Assembly (NCBI GenBank): GCA_033297075.1
Contig: MU858116.1
Span: forward strand, 62,001 to 126,000
Direction: 5' to 3'
From: Rhypophila decipiens
Taxonomy: Eukaryota; Ascomycota; Sordariomycetes; Sordariales; Naviculisporaceae
DNA: 64,000 bases
Shown: one piece after another, positions 9,925-21,327 of the stretch
Layout: every line of letters begins with the position of its first letter
Numbering within the stretch: position 1 is the first letter of the stretch
The notes under the pieces: generated by a model
What the model was told of the DNA's origin: nothing
The model's input: only the letters and a program-made list of their open reading frames with translations
Database searches by the model: none
Translations under genes and position numbers: made by a program

Positions 9925-10424
9925 CTAAGAGCGGGGGCGGTAGGTTTGCCAGACTAGAATCGAGTAGAACTGTTAGTAACTGTTTCCGGCTTGAGCTGAA
10001 CAGACCCATCAAATCTCTCCAGTTCATCATCAATCCGTTGCTCGCGAGCGTAATTATAGACCAATTCGTCAATCTTGACAACCTCCCCTCTCAATTGGTC
10101 ATCGATCCTTCCTGCTCTTCTTGTATCATAGAGAAACCCTCCCGTTAATTCCCGCTCCCCGTCTCCATCCGTTCCTCTTTCCAACCCGAGTAGCAAAAAC
10201 AACAGGCAAAACATACCGGCAATTCCAAAAGGCGCGCCGAACCCAACGGCCATGAAGCCCCAGAAGCGGAAAGCAAAGTACTTGGTCTTGGGGTTGAAGG
10301 GCAAGTTGGACCGGGGTCCCTCGGGGTAATGGTAAGGAGACGACAGCTGGGCGCGGGTGGTCTGGAAGCCTCGGCGCTGGACGGTGGCCTGGGCCGAGCG
10401 GAAGGCTGCGCGGGCGGCGATCAT
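9925..10424 (-). CDS. COX8: Cytochrome c oxidase subunit 8 (VIIc-type), mitochondrial
   Basis: Two exons encode 78 residues: 10424-10217 and 9953-9925, around a long 263-nt intron (9954-10216; donor GTATGT, acceptor TTCTAG). The product is a small single-span subunit of respiratory complex IV in the inner mitochondrial membrane. Residues 1-25 form a basic, Ser/Ala-rich import presequence ending near RRGFQTTRAQ. Next come SSPYHYPEGPRSNLPFNPKTKYF, which is strongly conserved in fungal Cox8, and the membrane helix FWGFMAVGFGAPFGIA. The second exon supplies only the last codons, VWQTYRPRS. Without splicing the frame runs on for 156 residues into sequence that does not resemble the family, so the intron is well supported. 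Confidence 0.92.
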
Positions 10425-11114
10425 TTTGAGTGACTGTTGTCGTCGGCAGTTTGTTAGTATCTGTCTTTTTCTTATTTCTCCGGCGGTGTAGCTTCAGTCA
10501 ATTCGCTCGATTGTGCTCTGTTGGCGGGGGTCCGGTAAAGTCGAAAGAGGTGACGTTGACTGTGTTGAGGTACATAAAAACTCGACTCGGTGCGGTTCGG
10601 GACGGTGCGCGCGGAGCGAATGGCCAATTGAGGCTCAATCGGTACAATTCTTGGAGAAATCAATCGGGGGAGGCAGTTTGCGTACCTTGGAGTGGAGATG
10701 TGTGGTGGTGGTCTCTGTGATCGCGACGGCCGGATGTGTGGTTTGTGAGGTTTCGGGAGTTCTTGGGAGGAGCTCTGTTCCTTGTGACGTTGGAGCTCCT
10801 GGTGGTGTGACTTTTGACGCTAGTGGTACATGCCGCTCGCCGTATTGTGCTCGGCCATTATGTAAGCACATCTCCGAGCTCACTCGTCTCATCTTTTAGC
10901 TCATCTCATGATGGACAATGGCTTGCAGATGAACATGTCAACGGATGATTCTGAAGTAAAGTTGAAGACTTTATTTGAATTTATACGATTAAACTATTTC
11001 CGTCCCAAATTGAACCCCAGGTATCTCCTCGCAATGCTTGAAATCCCTTCCAGCTGTCTAACGCTATACAAATTTACAAGATATCATCCTCCCTCTATAT
11101 CAGCCTTCGCCCGT
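10425..11114. other. Intergenic region between glutathione reductase and COX8
   Basis: This gap holds the COX8 promoter and the glutathione reductase 3' flank. I see no supported coding sequence or repeat. Confidence 0.6.
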
Positions 11115-12752
<1,638 letters not shown>

Positions 12753-13463
12753 TCAAGCACCGGGAAGCCTACAAGATCGTGCCGCGGGGTAGGAGGGGCA
12801 GGGTCGGAATAAATAGCACAGGCGCAAGGGAGTGGCAGAAGAAAGTGAGCGAATGGCGTATGCGGATCGGTATTGTGCCGGGGATTTGGAATTGGGGACG
12901 GTCGCTGACAGATGAGCTGCAGATTTCTAGCGCCGTTCAAGTCTATAAAGTGGTTCCACAACGTGGTGAATTATTCAGCAACTCAAAACTCGGCGTAACA
13001 AAGAGCTACAAACGTGGGTATCAGCCCGATCTCAACGGCCTGTGGATATGAAGCAATATCGAACTTTCTGCTTCCTCTTCTCCTCGGAGCTTTTGCCCAT
13101 TGGGACCCTGATTAGTGATTCATGTTCCCTTTGTGATCTCTGATCCAAGCCTTCGGGCCGCGGGGCAACCCCGAAGGGACCCCACTAACGTCATCACAGG
13201 GGTATAATTTGATATTCAACCGACTGTGCTGATTGGCCGGGATTTGCATGTATCAGAACTGCTGCCAAATGCTCAGGGGTTCAACAACATCCAATTCAGG
13301 AGATTCACATCTTGATTCAATTTTTATCTGCCTCAGCCATGCCTTGAAGTTGACTAGATTTGCGGCATGGGATTTGTATAGTCGGCTGACCGAGCGGTAA
13401 CCGGCACCCTCAGGGGTGTCAACTTCGCTCCGACATTCAGGCCAGGCAGTCACAAAAATAAGG
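12753..13463. promoter_or_regulatory. Divergent promoter region of glutathione reductase and Cce1
   Basis: About 0.7 kb separates two divergent start codons. It contains TAACGTCATCA at 13186-13196, whose reverse complement holds TGACGTTA, a near-consensus ATF/CREB (AtfA-type) site plausible for an oxidative-stress gene. There is also a short hairpin CGGGG-CAA-CCCCG around 13160-13172. Regulation is inferred. Confidence 0.4.
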
Positions 13464-14693
13464 ATGGCTACTCTGAAAGATCTCAAGGTCAAGGCCCTCC
13501 AAGACATCGCCTCATCATGCGGTCTCCTCAAGTCGGGCAACAAAGCCCAGGTCTACCAGCGTATCAGGACGGCAGCCAGGCAGTTCAAGCCCCTCCCACC
13601 GAACGCTCGCATCTTGAGCATAGACATGGGCATCCGCAACATGGCATTCTGTCTCCTCCGGCCTCAGGGCCCACCATTCCGGTTGGCTACCAACTCCAAA
13701 GGCGAGATTACCAACAGAGGAAAGCCCTCGGTCCAAGTAGGGACCTGGAAACGACTAGCCCTTGATGTCCGCTCCAGCCATGACACAACCACCGAGAGTG
13801 ACCCGGAAGCCACCACCACCGCCGAGGATTTCAGTCCCGCCCAAATGGCAAAAATGGCCCTCTCCTTCGTACAATCGCACATCCTCCCCTCTGACCCAAC
13901 ACACATCCTCATCGAGCGCCAACGATACCGCAGCGCCAGCTCGCCAGCCATCACGAACTGGACCATCCGAGTGAATTCCCTCGAGGCCATGATCTACTCC
14001 ATGCTAGCGGTGTACAAATCCCTAGGCAAGTTTCACGGCGAGGTCATCCCCGTGACGCCCAGGAGCGTGGCTACCTTCCTCCTGGACGAGCATCCCTTCA
14101 CAGCGGGCTTGATTCGCCAGGGCATCAAGGCTCGTCTGCAGAAGGAGAAGATGGAGACGTCCAAGAAGAATAAAGTGGATTTGTTGGGCAGACTTATCAG
14201 ACATAAAGAGGAGCCGGTTACGTTTAGTGGTGAGCAGGCTGGTCGTATTGCTTATGCTCTTGCGGATCGTCGATCTGGTGGGAAGAAGAAAAAGGCGGCT
14301 ATGGAGGGCGATGGAGGAGTACAAGTGGAAATTCCTCTTCCCAAGGTGGATGATCTTGCGGATTGTCTTTTGCAGGGTATTGCTTGGGTCGAGTGGCATC
14401 GGAATATGGAGCATTTGATCGTGACTGAGCCGTGGGTTACCGGGCCGGCTATGGAGGTGACGCCGACTGAAGCGCTGGAAATGGAAGATGATGGGGGGGA
14501 CTTGGAACAGCCTGAGAAGGTTAAACGAGGAAAGAAGAGAGGAAAAGTAGAGAAGGCAGAGGAAAGTGAGGCCAAGACGAGGCGCACTCGGAAAGGGTCG
14601 ATTGTGGGAGATCAATTATCGGTTTTAAGGGCGGCTCTTGAGAAGGAAACGAAAAAGACGAAACGTCGCTCTACTGGTTCTAGTTCATTTTAG
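13464..14693 (+). CDS. CCE1: Mitochondrial Holliday junction resolvase (Cce1/Ydc2 family)
   Basis: A single exon encodes 409 residues. The enzyme cleaves four-way DNA junctions and is needed for mitochondrial DNA segregation. Residues about 4-36 form a SAP-like helix-extension-helix (LKVKALQDIASSCGLLKSGNKAQVYQRI) that binds DNA. The RNase-H-like catalytic domain follows: ILSIDMGIRNMAFCLL supplies the first catalytic Asp, ILIERQRYRS the Glu, and the late acidic block VDDLADCLLQGIAWVEW the remaining metal ligands. The C-terminal 90 residues are Lys/Glu-rich and probably disordered. The frame stays open to a GTG 16 codons upstream, but the first ATG in good context (AGGATGGCT) is at 13464, so that start was chosen. 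No strong presequence is visible. Confidence 0.92.
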   Translation: MATLKDLKVKALQDIASSCGLLKSGNKAQVYQRIRTAARQFKPLPPNARILSIDMGIRNMAFCLLRPQGPPFRLATNSKGEITNRGKPSVQVGTWKRLALDVRSSHDTTTESDPEATTTAEDFSPAQMAKMALSFVQSHILPSDPTHILIERQRYRSASSPAITNWTIRVNSLEAMIYSMLAVYKSLGKFHGEVIPVTPRSVATFLLDEHPFTAGLIRQGIKARLQKEKMETSKKNKVDLLGRLIRHKEEPVTFSGEQAGRIAYALADRRSGGKKKKAAMEGDGGVQVEIPLPKVDDLADCLLQGIAWVEWHRNMEHLIVTEPWVTGPAMEVTPTEALEMEDDGGDLEQPEKVKRGKKRGKVEKAEESEAKTRRTRKGSIVGDQLSVLRAALEKETKKTKRRSTGSSSF

Positions 14694-15151
14694 CAGGAGA
14701 TGTCACTTGGAGGACACGAGGTCCCCTTTTGACAATTGGTCTGGCACTGGCTCGGTGGTCTCAAAGTGCTCAAGGTCTCTTGGACAAGAGTTCCATACAC
14801 TATGGTGCATTTTTAGCTATCACCATCCATGATAAATTGTGTATATTAGACGCGCAAGATACCATTTTTCTTTGTTCTCTGTATATATAGATGATCAACT
14901 TTTCTGGATAGCTTACGATTCATCATGTATTAAGTCGTCTGAAGATGGTTTCGAGGACAGGTCTACACCGGTACTTGGATCTGTCTGCATGGTCTTTCCA
15001 TGATTCATAGCACCCCTCCATTCTGGCTACGTGCTGGAAAGACGCTCATGAAATAAAATGCTCTATCGAGAGATAGACCAGGCTTGGGACGTTACTGTAA
15101 ATGAGGCAGCAGATATGCTGGGCGCGATAGAGAAAGACAAGAATCACAAGA

Positions 15152-15183
15152 TGGAGGAGGAGGAGGAGGAGGAGGAGGAGGAG
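15152..15183. repeat. (GGA)n microsatellite
   Basis: This is an uninterrupted trinucleotide tract of about ten units in non-coding sequence. Confidence 0.9.
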
Positions 15184-15964
15184 GGGATGGTTGGAAAGGC
15201 GTCAGTTGTCAATGATATCCTATCACTGCTCATTGTCTGGGGTTTCCGCCACCCTCCCTTTTGGTCCAACTTGCCCTCAAAGTTGCTTTCTCTGCTGTCT
15301 GCCAAACCATCGTCCAAACCTAGGACTTGCCATTCGTTTTGATTCTTGCCATGGTTACTGGGGAGCGTGAACCAAAGGCCGTATCTCAAGTTCTAGGGTA
15401 AAAGGATCCCTGTTGTCTTGATATCTTGATATCCCATACTCTGTTTCCATAGGACAAGTTGTGGGCTCTGGTGGTCAAGACGTTCAAGGAATCCATTGTC
15501 TAGTGTTTTTTGGATAGTCCTTTAGCAGACTCGACTATATGTGAAAAGGGGCGTCTTTTAATAGCCTACTCCGGCTACCTGCCAGTTTATTGATAACTTC
15601 TATGCTCTGTTTAGAGTCACATAAATACCTTCTTCCTATATGTCATCCGGTGTATCACTTCCCACGATACTTTAACCACGTGGAGGGCAAAACACGCGAA
15701 ACAAACGTGGCCGTTTGTCTTCCATCCCAAGCAATATAATCGTCCGTCATGATGTTTCGCCCCGTTACCTACCCTTTTTCGCCTAACTGCTCGACAGCCG
15801 TCGACACGCTATTCACATAACTGACTGACACGAACGATAAGATGAAAAGAACAATGTCAACAGGCACTCAGCCAGGCAACCGTGATGTGTGTTTTCTCAC
15901 TTCAGGAAGGTACCAACACGCTCAACATCTTTTTCCGTCTGGTGGTCTGCGAGTCCGGACCACG

Positions 15965-15973
15965 TATAAATAG
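15965..15973 (+). promoter_or_regulatory. TATA box candidate of the Rho-like GTPase gene
   Basis: TATAAATAG matches the TATA consensus. It is followed by a pyrimidine-rich tract typical of fungal transcription starts, and the start codon lies at 16194. Confidence 0.5.
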
Positions 15974-16193
15974 AGCTCTTCCTCTCCACTGCTTAAGTTT
16001 CTTTCCTTTTACACCGCAACAACCAGTTGACTGCTTCCGGCTTTCGTCTTCAATCTTCCCACGCACCAACAGTTTTTTCGAAAAGCAGTCAAATTTGGTG
16101 CCCCTTTTTGTCTTGCACCGACCACGGTCAAAGTAAGCATTTGTCGCCCCTCCCTCCTCAACACAAAAGAACAACTAAACAGGACAGAAAAGA

Positions 16194-17976
16194 ATGAATT
16201 CACACCCGCGCATCCCCATGCGCATGGCTGGCGGCCGTCCCATACCAGGTTCGGTCCGTTCTCGCTCGTCGTCGGCCTTTGGCAGAAGAATTGGGTCTCC
16301 CACCCCCGAGCCCGCCCTTGTGCCGACCTTCGGCCACACGGTCGAAGGGGAGCACCCCTTTACTTTTCGCGATGGTGAGGTCGCCTCTCCCCAGGGCTTA
16401 CCTCGCTCCGACCACGTCGCACCCGGCATCGCGGATGCACCACCTGCCGGCCCCTCTGCCCCTCGCGCTGTGCGTGAGCAGCTCTACGGAGCTTTAACCA
16501 TGTCCCAGCGCGGCAGTGTGGCCTTTGAGCCAACTGACCGGCTCAACAACTGGCTTTCGGGCCTCGATTTTACCAGCAATGCTGCGACCGATGGCGGTTC
16601 CGAGACTTCGGGGGCCGTCCAGATGATATGTCCCAATGAGGACACCAAGGACGACAAGAACGCCGAGAAGGTCACCCTCGGCATGAAACGACGGACTGTC
16701 GTGAGTATCGTATCCTTATTCGTGGCAAAACGACCATATTTCTGACGATCCGACTCCCTCTCAGCAGGACCTGACAGAGGAACCCGAGCGCGCCACCAAG
16801 CGGAGCAGACTTGCGGCCGGCATCAAGCGTCGCTTCTCGCGGGCCGCCGAGAGCGGTTATCCATCAGGGACAGCGGCCCATGTCCACCAGGAAGCCGAGG
16901 ATCCGTTCCGCGAGATCAATAGTCGGCTGAGCTTCTTCTCCCTCGGCCGCGAGCGGGCCCCTGAGCGAACCATCAACATTGCTCTCCTCGGAGACTGCAA
17001 TTGTGGGAAGACCACAATGCTCAAGTACGTCAACCAAATTCTGAGATATACAAGCAAATGCTAACATGCCTTCTTCTTACCAGCTACTTCTTCACCAAGA
17101 AGTTTGAAGAGGTAAATACAATCGGCTCAACATCACTTGACAGCGAGTTCAGAAAGCATCCTAACCTCGGCGATTGATCAAAACAGGTTCAGCCAACGGC
17201 CATCGCAAGCCGTAGAGACCTCACCATGTTGGACCGGGGCGAGCTCGTCAAGGTCCGGTTCTGGGACCTGCCCGGCACCATCGGCCGCCCACACCTGATG
17301 GTGGACAATTTCCAAGCAGCCATCCTCTGCTTCAACATTGGAGACGCCCAGAGTCTTGAGAGGCTCACGAACTACGTAAGACTTTTACTCTGCATGCTCG
17401 ACGAGTCGAAAGCAAGGACATGGCTAACAAGAACTGCACTGCAGTGGAGCCCGATTCTGACCAGCTCGTTGGCGGTAGAAGGCCACCCCGTCTTCCTTCT
17501 CGGTCTCAAAAAAGACCAGAGGCCAAGCTACCACCAGCTTCGGCTCAGCTTTGTCGAAGGCCAGAATTATGTCTCGAGGCGGGACGTAAGTACCGTACCC
17601 TTACTCATCCCCACCCGAGGTGTCTTCCTTTCAACTCACACACACACAACTTTGGCAAAAACAGGGCCAAAAAGCAATCCACAAGGTCAACGCCGTCGGA
17701 TACGCCGAGTGCACGGCCAAAGAGTATAACAACAAGATCCCGTGTATCCTCCATACAGCTATTGACATGACTCTGAAGCATGTCAGGGAGAACGAGGAAC
17801 GAATGCGCAGGAATAAGCGCCAGGAGAAGGAGAAAGAGATGATTAGGGGGACCAAGGTTGCTTTTAGGAAGACGGGCAAGAAGATCAAGAAGATTATTGA
17901 TTGTGGGAAGCGCAAGATGGGAGGAGGGGGAGGAGGAAGAGGGGACAACGACGAGAATGACCGGATGGAGATTTAG
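16194..17976 (+). CDS. Atypical Rho-like small GTPase with long N-terminal extension, six exons
   Basis: The exons are 16194-16700, 16765-17024, 17084-17111, 17187-17375, 17445-17585 and 17665-17976, joined at good GT-AG sites and giving about 478 residues. The first 235 or so are Ser/Pro-rich and probably disordered. A GTPase core follows: G1 GDCNCGKT (split from the next helix by intron 2), switch I YFFTKKFEEVQPTAIAS with the Rho-like PT, G3 RFWDLPG, G4 GLKKD, and G5-like YAECTAKE. Order and spacing resemble Rho. In G3 the usual Gln after Gly is Thr (WDLPGT), which may weaken GTP hydrolysis. The tail is Lys/Arg-rich and ends NDENDRMEI with no CAAX box, so lipid anchoring by prenylation is unlikely. 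Intron 1 ends in tandem acceptors CAGCAG, giving an optional Gln. The substrate or pathway is unknown. Confidence 0.8.
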
Positions 17977-18779
17977 ATATAGGGGTTTGTGGTTTGTGGA
18001 TGGACAGTCATGTTTGTTGACAGCGACTGATGATGGTTAAGAACAGATGGGCTGGCTGTGTTATGGAGCTGAAGGATACCCAAGAGAGATTGCTTTTATG
18101 ATGGGGGATATGGGAGAGGATGGTTGAAGTCTGGAGTTGGGGGGGTTGAGGAACCATCATCATGTCTGTCAATGATCCGACGATGATGAGATAAGGGCTG
18201 GGCTGGTGTGTTGTGGACGGAAGGAATACCCAAAAAGGAGTGATTTTATGTTGGGGGCTATGGTTTGAGTTGTGGACTTGAGGATGGATCACGAATCCCA
18301 TGATTGACGATGTTATGAGTTATGGCATTGACGGGGCATGCAAGTATGGGAAGTTTCTTCCTCTTCTTTTTTCTTTCATATATACATGTATTGACAGTAT
18401 CCGTACCGGACCGGGTGTTTTCTTTTCTCGGCGTTGGGGTCGCTGCGGGGAAATTTGGAGAACCTTGCTGGGCAACAACACTCTTGTTGGAGGAAGGAGT
18501 CGCGAGTCTCTCGATTTCCAAAACTCCAAATGGATTCCGTCATGCGACATCGACTTGGACTTTTTTCCTTCACCCAACAACAGACCCGTTTCCGACGTTG
18601 TATCGATAAGGAGATTTACCATCATCCAGTCACACACCAGCAGCAGAGCTTACAGAAAAGAACAAACACAGCTCCATTTGAATGGATATTCGCATTCCCC
18701 TTCACTGACATAATTGTGCCATTGTTGGTCATCCTCTGTGTACCCATCCCATCGTTAACTTGGCATCATCATCAACAAG
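17977..18779. other. Intergenic region containing a diverged tandem duplication
   Basis: Apart from the duplicated block listed separately, I see only the 5' flank of the DSC3 gene, with a CT-rich stretch near 18355-18380. There is no supported gene. Confidence 0.6.
18046..18265. repeat. Diverged direct repeat, two units spaced about 150 bp
   Basis: Unit 1 (about 18046-18115) and unit 2 (about 18195-18265) share a pattern of GGGCTGG, TGTGTT-TGG, GAAGGA-ATACCCAA, and TTTTATG-TGGGGG-TATGG. By eye they agree at roughly three quarters of positions. This looks like an old local duplication. Confidence 0.65.
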
Positions 18780-20024
18780 ATGAGCAGCGGCCGTATCGCG
18801 CTCAACCGCAATGGCGGGAGCAGCCGGTCTGCCTCGTCGTCGCCAACGGACCGAAATCGACTCCTCCCTCCGAGCAGCAGCACATCTTCAGCTCTCGCCC
18901 GTCCAACCTCTCCATCGCCTCTCGCGCGCTCCCCGCCGCCACTGCAGATTAAGGTTCTGTTCAACGACAGTAGAATCAAGTCGATGGAGCTCGAGATTGC
19001 CGAACCCCACAAGACGCCCGTTGTCGCCTTGAAACCCCAGATTCGTTTCCGGTTAGCAGCGCAGGGACAATCACCGACAGACGTTGCTTCTTCCCAAGAC
19101 GAACTCCCCGAACTCCGAAAGCTCCGCGAAAGCCGGGAACTCGCGCTCAAGGCATCCAAATCCCGCCTCAAGTTCTACCACGCAGGCAAAGACCTCCCCG
19201 ACAAGTCTCCCCTCGGCTCGGTCCTCGTCCCTGCCCCTCCACCATCGTCTTCCGCATCCAAAGCCCCCGCCGGCAAGGGCAAAAACGTCGAAGGCCGCGA
19301 TCCAGCGGCTACCCCCTTAGTCGTGCACTGCAACGTGGTATTCGATATAGTACTTTCGGACACTGAGCTCGCAGACGAAGTCCGTGCCGCTGCTTTACCT
19401 GCCATGGAGGCCGGCTCTGCACGATCATCACCTTCGCCATATGGCTACGGCTCTACAATTACTGGGCGAGGGGCTGGTCTACGTCTGGATACTTCTCGGC
19501 TGCGGAATAATGAAAATACCAGATCTGCAGGAAACTCACCACCCGGTGGTTCTGGTTCTCGGGATGCAACAGCGGCTGTCCCAAGAGGATTCGATCGTTA
19601 CCTAGCAGGCGGTGTTTCTCGGGAGGATGTCTTGTCTATGAGGCAGCATTTCCGCCGCAATGTGGCGTTGAGATTTACGCCCGAGACGATGCCCAGTCCG
19701 GACACGTTACTACGCATGGAAGATGCCTGGATCGACACCAATGTCCCGGGTACAGCCGGCGGTGGCGGCGGCGGTGATTGGGCAGACACAGTTGATGTCG
19801 GCGAAGTTATGCCCGATGATGACGACGGCAGTCTGGCTCAGGTGTCGGATCAGCTTATTTTGGGCATGATGATAGGATTCCTCTTTCCTTTGGGGGCGAT
19901 CGGATGGGTGCTGAGGGAGCCGGGCATGCTGGCTAAGCGCTGGCAGATGTTTATTATTCTGGGTATTGTCTTGAGTGTGACTATGGGAGCTTGCAGGGTT
20001 CTTTTGGGGGGTCAGTATGGTTAG
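18780..20024 (+). CDS. dsc3: DSC E3 ubiquitin ligase complex subunit 3
   Basis: A single exon encodes 414 residues. Dsc3 is a membrane subunit of the Golgi Dsc ubiquitin ligase, which in fungi controls SREBP activation under low oxygen and membrane-protein turnover. Residues about 54-190 form the ubiquitin-like domain (starting LQIKVLFNDSRIKSMELEI, later LKFYHAGKDL and VVHCNVVFDIVLSD), interrupted by a Pro/Ser-rich insert. The C-terminal domain has GFDRYLAGGVSREDVLSMRQHF, a disordered acidic stretch, and two closely spaced membrane helices (LILGMMIGFLFPLGAIGWVL and MFIILGIVLSVTMGACRVLLG). The arrangement matches the DUF2407 family. The first 50 residues are Ser/Pro-rich and low in complexity. 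Confidence 0.9.
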   Translation: MSSGRIALNRNGGSSRSASSSPTDRNRLLPPSSSTSSALARPTSPSPLARSPPPLQIKVLFNDSRIKSMELEIAEPHKTPVVALKPQIRFRLAAQGQSPTDVASSQDELPELRKLRESRELALKASKSRLKFYHAGKDLPDKSPLGSVLVPAPPPSSSASKAPAGKGKNVEGRDPAATPLVVHCNVVFDIVLSDTELADEVRAAALPAMEAGSARSSPSPYGYGSTITGRGAGLRLDTSRLRNNENTRSAGNSPPGGSGSRDATAAVPRGFDRYLAGGVSREDVLSMRQHFRRNVALRFTPETMPSPDTLLRMEDAWIDTNVPGTAGGGGGGDWADTVDVGEVMPDDDDGSLAQVSDQLILGMMIGFLFPLGAIGWVLREPGMLAKRWQMFIILGIVLSVTMGACRVLLGGQYG

Positions 20025-21042
20025 GTACTTTTCGCGCTTTCGATGATCGGAGCGGGCTTGAGGGTAGTTACATGGTTTATGGGGGCGCTCGCATTGGGTT
20101 GGACGGCGCTCCGGAGAGTGCTACTACTGAGAATATGTCGGGGGCTTTGGAAGTTATGGGCCTGGAGTCGTTGGCTACTAGAGGTGGTCAAAACTGAGCT
20201 TACGTATGGGGATGAATGGGTCGAGGTGTGGGAGATTTTTGCCGATACGGAGGTTTTATTGGGTATCGGAATTCCCCTTTGGGTGGCCCTTTTTACCTAA
20301 GCCTGGGCTTCAGGTTTCCTTGCGTGGTCCCGCAGTTTTGTATTGGGATTATGGACGTGCTGGAGGGCTGGCTTTGGGTCACCGCGAAGAGGGGGCAGGA
20401 GCAAGAAGAGCAGGTGGCGGCGGAAGCAGCACAGGAGGAAGGAAAGAGAGAGGCCGCAGATGAGGCCGAAGGTGACGGGGAAGATGTAAAGGAGAGAGCT
20501 GGCATATGTCTGTTTGGTTTGGTTTTGGTTTGTTATCCATTGGATGCATAGCGTAGCATAGCGTAGCATATTGATACCCCTTTTGTTTTTACATAGCAAC
20601 AGTATATGAATAGACGGATAGAGTGGAGCTTTTACTCTGTCTTGATGTTTCGTGAGATATGAACTTGCCATTGAAAGGGGTTTCTGAGGTGGGCTCAAAA
20701 CAAAAAGGTACGCTTCACAGCATAATCATATACACCTCATCTGTGATCTAGATATTCTGAGCTAAAACGAAAACAGCCATCCATCTATCCTATCCGGGGG
20801 TATCAATATTTCTTCCATCTATCCGTAATGCTTCTAAAAAAAGCCAGCTCGCTGTATGATATAACGCCAAAACAATGCCACATGCAGTATCTTTCTTCCT
20901 CCCGATTCTCTCAGAGGATCATGCTCACCCAACGTGCCTCCAAAACGTAACTGTTAGTAGGAAGCCCAACATCGCAGCTCTATACTATAAACCGCAAAAC
21001 CCAGTCTCTCTTCCACAGCGAGGGGAATATCAGAGACCAATT
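20025..21042. other. Intergenic region downstream of DSC3
   Basis: A short tandem GCGTAGCATA (three units) lies at about 20550-20570. The frames at 20216-20551 and on the other strand match nothing I know. I see no supported gene. Confidence 0.55.
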
Positions 21043-21260
21043 GGCCCCGTGGCCAAGTGGTTAAGCTGCCCCTCGCTTCCGACCCCCCGCCGCCCGTCCG
21101 CCCGCCCGCCCGTCCGCCCGCCCGGAGCTCGCGAGGGCTCGTGGGTTCGATTCCAAAGTCGAGCCCCGTTCCCGCCCAAACAATTCTTCGTAAAAGCAGT
21201 TGGTTGCTTTTCGGCGGGGCCCCCTCGATTGAGGGGGCCCCGAGCTTTTTGTTCTTTTTT
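21043..21260 (+). ncRNA. tRNA-like Pol III candidate element (SINE-like or intron-containing tRNA relic)
   Basis: GGCCCCG (21043-21049) is followed by a perfect A box TGGCCAAGTGG (21050-21060), and a perfect B box GGTTCGATTCC lies at 21144-21154. Between them CCCTCGC (21070-21076) pairs with GCGAGGG (21131-21137), enclosing TTCCGA and a C-rich tract of CCGCCCG units. This is what a tRNA-Arg(CCG) with a 45-50 nt intron would look like. However, the D stem is imperfect, the T stem is broken (CCAAAG instead of a match to GTGGG) and the acceptor 3' strand is absent. GGGCTCG (21135-21141) instead pairs with CGAGCCC around the B box. A perfect 12-bp hairpin (21215-21242) and T-runs follow. It may be a tRNA pseudogene, a tRNA-derived SINE or a structured Pol III RNA. 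Confidence 0.4.
21215..21242. terminator. Perfect 12-bp GC hairpin followed by T-runs
   Basis: CGGGGCCCCCTC and GAGGGGGCCCCG form a perfect stem around a GATT loop, followed on the plus strand by AGCTTTTTG and a nine-T run. It could end a Pol III transcript from the tRNA-like element. On the minus strand it sits 86 nt beyond the RecQ stop codon, so it could equally be a 3' UTR or end structure of that gene. It contains a GGGGCCCCC core like the hairpin after MTR4. Confidence 0.5.
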
Positions 21261-21327
21261 TTTGTTTTACACTGGTGTCCATCCAGTATCCCATCTCTCA
21301 TATAAGATAAGAAGGTCACTCACTCAC

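Larger units (their letters stand above)
14694..16193. other. Intergenic region with GGA microsatellite and TATA box
   Basis: A (GGA)n tract lies at about 15152-15183. A TATA-like TATAAATAG at 15965-15973 lies about 220 bp before the GTPase start. The 94-codon frame over the GGA tract is a run of Glu codons in otherwise unmatched sequence, so I do not call a gene. Confidence 0.6.

Noticed and set aside
15058..15342. 94-codon frame containing a Glu run
   Set aside because: The Glu run is only the GGA microsatellite, and the flanking codons match no family.
20543..20572. Short GCGTAGCATA tandem units
   Set aside because: There are only three short units, with no link to a gene or structure.
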